From Botryosphaeria dothidea (Eukaryota > Ascomycota > Dothideomycetes > Botryosphaeriales > Botryosphaeriaceae): DNA of 64,000 nt. Below are positions 58,564-64,000 of the stretch, piece by piece. The DNA lies in contig WWBZ02000073.1 of assembly GCA_011503125.2 (NCBI GenBank), positions 496,001-560,000 of the forward strand. The letters run 5' to 3'. A program made the position numbers and the translations under genes. Position 1 is the stretch's first letter, and each line of letters begins with the position of its first letter. The notes below the pieces were generated by a model, which was given only the letters and a program-made list of their open reading frames with translations, was not told the DNA's origin and did not search any database.

Positions 58564-60378
58564 CTACCCGCCTCCCTGCATCCTCCTAATCCTCTCCTCC
58601 GCCGCCCTTGCCCTCCTCTCCCTCTCCAACCTCATCCGCATCTCCGGCGTCAACCCCCTCGCCTCCTCCTCCCTCTTCTCGCCCGCCGTCTTTTCCGTCA
58701 ACCCCGCACCACCAAGAGCTTTGCCCTTCCCGATCCTCTTCTCCCTCCTCTCCGCCTCCCTCTGCTCCTCCTCCCGCCGCAGCCTCTCCGTCTCCGCCTT
58801 CCTGCGCTCCGCCTCCTTCGCCGCCTCCTCCTGCTTCTCCGCGCTCGCCGCCTTCTCGACCTCCGCGCGACTGACGCCCGCCGGCACGCGCGCGGCGCTC
58901 CAATCGCATGCCTCGTCGCCTCGCTCGTAGCGCGCAATGCGGAAAGCGTCCCTCGTGGCGCGGTCGCCCGCGAGCTCGAACGGCGTCTTGCCGTCGAGAT
59001 TCGTGACCGCCGGATCGGCCTTGGCCTTAGCCAATAACGCGAGCACGACGGCGGGCGCGTTCATGTGGGCAGCCAGGTGCAGCGGGGTCGGGGCGTGATA
59101 GTTCTTCTCCGTATCGAGCGGCCTGAAGCGGAAGTCCGGGGAGAGGCTGTTGCTCTGGATGTATGAGACGAGCGCGGGCGCTTTAGAGCGGCGGATGAGG
59201 GCCTGAATTTGGGAGGTGTGCAGCAGCGCTTCCTCCTCTTCTGGCGTCGGCTTGGGCGGTTTTGCGGGTTTTGAGGGCGTCGAGGTGCGAGACGTAGATG
59301 CAGCTTGCTGGGCGGCTGCTGCTGCTTCGGCTGCGGCGGCGAGGGCGGCCTCGTCGATGCGGCTAACCTTGACGCGCGTGAGTTCGACGAAGGAGCGCAT
59401 CAGCTCTGCTTGTGTGGCGCGCCGCGTGCTGAAGGGGAATCCACGGAGGCGCGGGTCATTGTGTCGTAGTACCTGGCCATCGTACGGCCCATATAGAGTA
59501 CGGCGGTTGGTACTGCCAGTTGCGCGGATGAAGAGCAGATCCGCAGTATCAATCATTTCCTTCCACTCCGACAGCAGGGCCCGCACCTCCGAAGTAAGTG
59601 CTGCCTCGTTGTATCTTCTTAACGAAGAACCAGCCGAGTGTGCAGCTCCCTTGGCAGCATCACTCGTCGACTGAGAACCACCCTGCTTCCGCCTCGTCGT
59701 GTACCGATGGAACGTCTTGTGAGCCACCACCGTAGCCTGCCGCTCATCTGCCCCGGTATGCTTCTTCCCCATCTTCGGCGAAAGCGCCACAATCATCGCC
59801 GCAAAATGCCCGCCCCCAATCATGCAGAGGAAATAGTGAGGCCCAATCTCCGGCGTCGACGGCAGCTTCACACCACCCTCCTCTTCCCGCTCCTCCTTCT
59901 TCTTCGCGCCGGCCGCCGCAACAGGCGCGAGCTGCTTCCTCCGAATCGTCTCCACCAAGCTCGCCTCATCCTCCTGCTCCGCCTCCGACAGCACCGCCCT
60001 GTACACGCCCAAATTGACGTCCCCAGGCAACCTCTCACTCGTAAACCACAACATCGGTGGCTTCCCCCCCCCACCCCTCTTCCTCTTCCTCTGCTTCAGC
60101 GCCTCCTCCTCCTCCGGCCCGGCAATCTTCGCCTGCCTCTTCAAGAGCGCGCTCAACGTAGTAGCTTTCCCTTCCTCCTCCTCCTCCTCCTCCTCCGAAG
60201 AGTCAGACCCCGAAATGCTCTCGTCCAGCTCCCCCACCAGCTTCTCAAACTCGGCCTCGGAGACGGGCGCGGCCCCGCGCATCTTCTGCTTGAGGTTGTA
60301 GCCGTGCAGGTCCGACCGCACGTGGCCGCGCTGCTCCGCCAGGTTCGCGAACATTAGGCTGCAGAGGCCGCACGACGT

Positions 60379-60409
<31 letters not shown>

Positions 60410-60680
60410 GCGGGTGTCTTGCCGTCGCCGTCGCCGTTGTCGTCCCGCTCGGACTTGCGCGAGGGTGGTTGTTCGGGTCCATCGTCGAGCGCCGGTGCTG
60501 TTGCGGCGCCTTGGTCCTTGGGCTTGAGGGTATCGAAGATGTCCTTGGGGAGGTCGAAGACTGCGAAAGGAGAGCAGTTAGTAGGTGGGGTGGTGAAATG
60601 TGTAGGAGGGATTTGCCAGAGCTAGGGAAAATACCGTAAAGCGGCTTTTGCAGCAGCGGGTGCTCCTCCTTGTGCGCCAT
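58564..60680 (-). CDS. VMS1: Vms1, peptidyl-tRNA-cleaving factor of ribosome quality control
   Basis: Two exons, 60680-60635 and 60560-58564, give 680 residues. Vms1/ANKZF1 releases nascent chains from stalled 60S subunits and recruits Cdc48. Seen in order: FDLPKDIFDTLKPK near the start, an Ala run, a C2H2 zinc finger (CGLC and HVRSDLH), acidic Ser/Glu runs, the VLRF1 release-factor-like domain (GPHYFLCMIGGGHFAAMIV; the KQGGSQS loop with Gln312 in the place of the catalytic Gln; FIRATGSTNRRTLYG), two or more ankyrin repeats (APTPLHLAAHMNAPAVVLAL, DGKTPFELAGD), a long charged helix, and a C-terminal Arg-rich ERRARAAEERIRRMQ motif that fits the VIM motif for Cdc48 binding. The complete architecture suggests a working protein. 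The 74 nt intron ends TCGCAG. Confidence 0.94.
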
Positions 60681-61085
60681 GGTTTGGTTTCTGCTGGGTG
60701 GGACGCAGCACTACGAATGGGGAGATTTTGTAGGTTTTTGCTTGGGCGTCGCCGGTGTCGATGAGGCGGCGTCCCCTCGTACGTCACCGCAATTGACTCA
60801 TGCAGCCAGATTAGATAAGATTCACTTACTATCCTCTAAGCTTGCTCGCAATTGGCATCAACAATGATTGTACAAGTATGTGTCAAATTCTCGATGATAT
60901 TTTGTAAATTCACTACTTTTTCTCTCTACTAATTCTCTACCTACGAAAGAGGTTCGGCTTAGTAGCATGCCTCAGAAAGTATCTAGTCCAAAGTTTTACA
61001 CTTCGATACTATTCACGCCAATATTTCTCTACACCCAAAAGATTACCCAAGGTATTTCAAGTGCATTCCGAGGCTGCAAGACCAT
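60681..61085. other. Intergenic region
   Basis: Promoter of Vms1 and 3' flank of the Acinus-like gene, both on the minus strand. No gene seen. Confidence 0.35.
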
Positions 61086-63122
61086 TCATCTCCTCCACCT
61101 TCCCTCGCCCGGAGGTCCTCCCATGCCATGCTGAATGCCCCATCCACGATCGCGGAATCTGCCTCCCTGGCCACCTCCACCACCAGGGCCGAACGCGCCC
61201 CTATACTGCACGCGTCCGCGGCCCCTCACACCCTCCGAAGCCTCCGCATCCGGGCCTACGTCCACCAGAACGTCTCCATCCTCAAACGTATACCTCCTCT
61301 CCGTACCGCCTGCAGCGTCACGCGGATTCCAGTCCTTGCTCGTGCAACGATCCAGCTCATCCAAGCGCTTCTCTGCGACATCCTTCTCGACGGGTAGGAA
61401 ATAAAGCTTCGGTTTCGCAGTCGTAGAGCGAAACAACTTGTCCAGAGCCAGGAAGGACTTTTCTGCCGCCGGACCTGTCGGGGGCTTCCTGGCAGGCGCA
61501 TTCGATGCGGTTGGTGAGCTCGCGGATGCCTGTGCTCCAACGGGCGGCCTGGATGCAGATGCGCCGACTTCTCTCAGCTCAGCCCTGACACCTGCATCAC
61601 CTTCGTCCGGCTCGTACACGACCTCCCATCGCTTGCCCATGCGGCCACCGCCCTCCTTCTCTTCGCGGCCAATCCATTCGCTGACTTTCTCTTCAGGGAT
61701 AAAGTCCGCCCATAGAGGCTTCCTTGTTCGTTCCACCGGCCAGACTGCTGCGTGGAGAGAGCTTCTTACGCGAGCCGCGGCTGAGACGGAGTTGAACAGA
61801 GCAAGAACGTGTGTGCGGATTGGATCAAGGTGGAAGAGTTCAAGAACATCAGGGTCCGGGGTAGAAGTAGAAGGCGGAGAAGCGAGAGCAATGAGATGAT
61901 TCTTGAGAGCAGGCGGCTGAAGGGGTCTCATGAAGTTGCGAATGTACAAGCCACGGGTCGCGGGATGCAGCGCAGGGGAAATTTCGCGGTCATCGTCCTC
62001 AGGCGGGTTTGCTGGTTCTGTCGGACCGGCACCGACGGGAGCGGGAGCAGCGTCTCCTAGCAAAGACTTGTAGCGTCCTTCCTTTTGCGCCTTATGCGGT
62101 ATTGATGACCGCTGTGCATGTCCCGAATCATCTGGTGACCTGCTTCTTGCCCTTTGCTCTTCTCTTTCCTCAAGTACCTGCTTGCCTCGCTCCCCTACAC
62201 TCGGATCTTCTCGATGTGCACTCTCGGTATCTTTCAAGTCTTCTGCCACTTTTGATCCCGTCACGTCGACCACATCATCACTTATCGTTGCGGGAAGCAC
62301 CGTCTTCGCTGGCTCTGCGTCAACTGGCGCGTCCGCCCCCTTCATGACAACATCCTCAGCTTTCTGCTCCTGCGCATCACCATCCTCTTTTAGATGCACA
62401 ATCGGCCCGTTATCTTCATCCTGCTTCAATCTCTTCTGTACGGTCTCCTCGGACTCTATCGGTGGCGTGACGCTTCTCCTCTTCCTCTTTCTACTGTCCT
62501 CCTTCAGCTCTGGCGACCCTAAACGTGATGATTCTGCAGTTCCGGCAGGAGGCTCAGCTACCGGAGTAGGCGAAGGCTGCTCGTGCGAGGGAACTGGCGT
62601 CTGCGACACAGAGGTATTCGCCGTGGTGGGCCGCTGCGTCGCATCGTCGTCCGGCACTTTGTCCGTCTCCGTTTGCGCCGGCGCGTCTTCCTGGAAATCG
62701 CGATTGGCGACTCCATCTGTAACGGGGGTCTCTTCAGCAGGCTGGATGGGCTCGTGGTGCGGCATTGCGACGTCGGGCGCGCTCTCGGGTTCTGGCTCTC
62801 CTGACACCTTTTCTATTGTCGCCTCCTCTGGAGCCTTGGGTTCCGGCGCGTCATCATGCGGTTGCTGCTCGCTGAGCGCAGCTTCCGCATTGTCATTTTC
62901 ATCGGCAGGTGGCGAGTCGTGAGTTTCGGTCGCAGCTTCGGGTTCTGCAGTGTCGGACGCGGCGTCGGCAGGCGCGTCTTCAGGTTCGGCGGCAGAGGCG
63001 GCGTCGTGCTCCTGCAGTCTCTCAACGATCTGCTGCTTGCGCGTAAGACCGGTGGATGGAATGCCGCGCTCCTTCAGGATCTGGCGCAGCTGCGCGACGG
63101 TCTGCTTGCTGTAGTCCGTCAT
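61086..63122 (-). CDS. SAP-domain, Acinus-like splicing-associated protein
   Basis: A single exon of 678 residues. The N-terminus is a SAP DNA/RNA-binding motif (about 6-40: TVAQLRQILKERGIPSTGL, then RKQQIVERLQEH). The middle 300 residues are acidic, Glu/Ala/Pro-rich and disordered, with basic patches (RKRKRR and RARSRSP). Then follow TRGLYIRNFMRPLQPPALK, an RRM-like part, and LDKLFRSTTAKPKLYFLPV, which resembles the RNPS1-SAP18-binding motif of Acinus. The C-terminus is Gly/Arg-rich. Acinus is a subunit of the ASAP complex, which binds spliced mRNA with the exon junction complex. The domain order supports this assignment; the RRM is divergent. Nuclear localisation is expected. Confidence 0.82.
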   Translation of the reverse strand: MTDYSKQTVAQLRQILKERGIPSTGLTRKQQIVERLQEHDAASAAEPEDAPADAASDTAEPEAATETHDSPPADENDNAEAALSEQQPHDDAPEPKAPEEATIEKVSGEPEPESAPDVAMPHHEPIQPAEETPVTDGVANRDFQEDAPAQTETDKVPDDDATQRPTTANTSVSQTPVPSHEQPSPTPVAEPPAGTAESSRLGSPELKEDSRKRKRRSVTPPIESEETVQKRLKQDEDNGPIVHLKEDGDAQEQKAEDVVMKGADAPVDAEPAKTVLPATISDDVVDVTGSKVAEDLKDTESAHREDPSVGERGKQVLEEREEQRARSRSPDDSGHAQRSSIPHKAQKEGRYKSLLGDAAPAPVGAGPTEPANPPEDDDREISPALHPATRGLYIRNFMRPLQPPALKNHLIALASPPSTSTPDPDVLELFHLDPIRTHVLALFNSVSAAARVRSSLHAAVWPVERTRKPLWADFIPEEKVSEWIGREEKEGGGRMGKRWEVVYEPDEGDAGVRAELREVGASASRPPVGAQASASSPTASNAPARKPPTGPAAEKSFLALDKLFRSTTAKPKLYFLPVEKDVAEKRLDELDRCTSKDWNPRDAAGGTERRYTFEDGDVLVDVGPDAEASEGVRGRGRVQYRGAFGPGGGGGQGGRFRDRGWGIQHGMGGPPGEGRWRR

Positions 63123-64000
63123 TGTGGATTAAGTGAAGCTACCCGCGATGGCAGAGCGCGGGTGACGCGTGAGGGCGGTGGTGAAGGGGTATTCAGCGCG
63201 CTTGATCAAGCATGCGATGAATGAAATCGATGGAGAGTGAAGATGAGCAGACGTTGGTGAAATTTGCGCGTGGGTGGCAGTGGAATATGGTGGAGCTGCG
63301 GCGGGTGTGTTTTAGTTCCGCATGCAGCGGAATAATGAATTCTGGGGTAGAAGGGGAGCTGCAGCGGCCACGCGCTCGGCCGCCCACCGTATTCAGCACA
63401 ACGGCGGACGATGCACACTACTTGCGCAGCTATGTCATGCCCAAACCGGAAGTCGAAAAACTTCACCCTTGAACGTCTGGACTGACCGTTGAGTGCCCGT
63501 TGGGATCTGCAATCACAGGCGCTGACATCATGTGGCTCAACAGATCCCCTTTTTCATGCGTTTTGAAACCACGAATTAGTCACGGTCATTCTACCTGGAT
63601 GGAAGCAGGATCAGAGGAATGGATGCGCGAATTGCCGACAACTTTCTAATGAATAGTCTATTTTAGTCCATTTGCTTATAGTTTTTTTTTTTCGGACGCT
63701 CAGCAGAGCCTTTTCTGCGTTGCCTACTGCACGATGCAAATGTTCCAAGATTGCTCCTGTTAACGCTGAGGGTTGCCCATTTTGGTTGGTTGAATTAGTG
63801 TGTTGGTGGAAAGAGTGTGGTTGTTTGTCGTGAATGAATGTGCCGATGCTGATGATAAAAAGCAGGTTATGATGAAGATTTCCTTCCGTTGTATAGATTC
63901 TCTAGAGCGGTGAGGAGAGGTTCTGGATGGTATTCCATTGATCTGGACCAGGCGGACAAGAGTTGAAAGGAAGCTGGGCTAGACTACAAGGACATAGGCG
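63123..64000. other. Intergenic region at window end
   Basis: Begins with the promoter of the Acinus-like gene. A T run is present near 63682. No gene seen to the end of the window. Confidence 0.4.

Overview
The window is nuclear DNA of a filamentous ascomycete (Pezizomycotina). The support is: short introns (mostly 50-75 nt) with GT...AG ends and CTAAC/CTGAC-like branch points; Zn2Cys6 transcription factors; fungus-type separase, Vps5, Pob3, Atg3 and Vms1 homologs; monocistronic genes on both strands. No rRNA, tRNA, CRISPR array or intact transposon was recognised. I cannot name a genus from the sequence.

Layout. 1-17 kb is an accessory-looking metabolic stretch: an aryl-alcohol-type zinc dehydrogenase (1.0-2.3 kb), a 3.4 kb stretch without a gene, an MFS sugar transporter with eight exons (5.7-8.0), an enoyl-reductase-like oxidoreductase (8.7-9.9), a short-chain dehydrogenase (10.4-11.3), an F-box-like protein with two cysteine/histidine motifs (12.1-13.5, minus), a salicylate-hydroxylase-like FAD monooxygenase (14.2-15.6) and a small methyltransferase (16.1-16.9). 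17-27 kb holds separase (17.2-23.8) and, on the minus strand, the retromer sorting nexin Vps5 (25.2-27.3), separated by an AT-rich stretch with a possible gene remnant. From 27.3 to 35.9 kb there is only one supported gene, a 102-residue zinc-ribbon protein (30.6-30.9), between two large gene-poor stretches. 36-47 kb is a minus-strand block: a low-complexity hypothetical protein, a Zn2Cys6 regulator, the FACT subunit Pob3, a UCH-family protein that appears to lack two of its three catalytic residues, and a second Zn2Cys6 regulator. 47-64 kb holds an alpha/beta hydrolase divergent from a coiled-coil/disordered protein, a small secreted cysteine-free protein followed by a run of 30 G, Atg3 divergent from a 2-oxoglutarate dioxygenase, Vms1, and an Acinus-like SAP-domain protein.

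How it fits together. The right and central parts carry housekeeping functions: sister-chromatid separation, endosome-to-Golgi retrieval, chromatin transcription, autophagy, ribosome quality control and mRNA splicing. The left part has several oxidoreductases and a sugar permease whose joint role is not shown by the sequence; there is no polyketide synthase or NRPS backbone gene, so a secondary-metabolite cluster is not supported. Exon borders were derived by hand from splice signals, reading frame and family motifs; all multi-exon models given keep frame and total a multiple of three.
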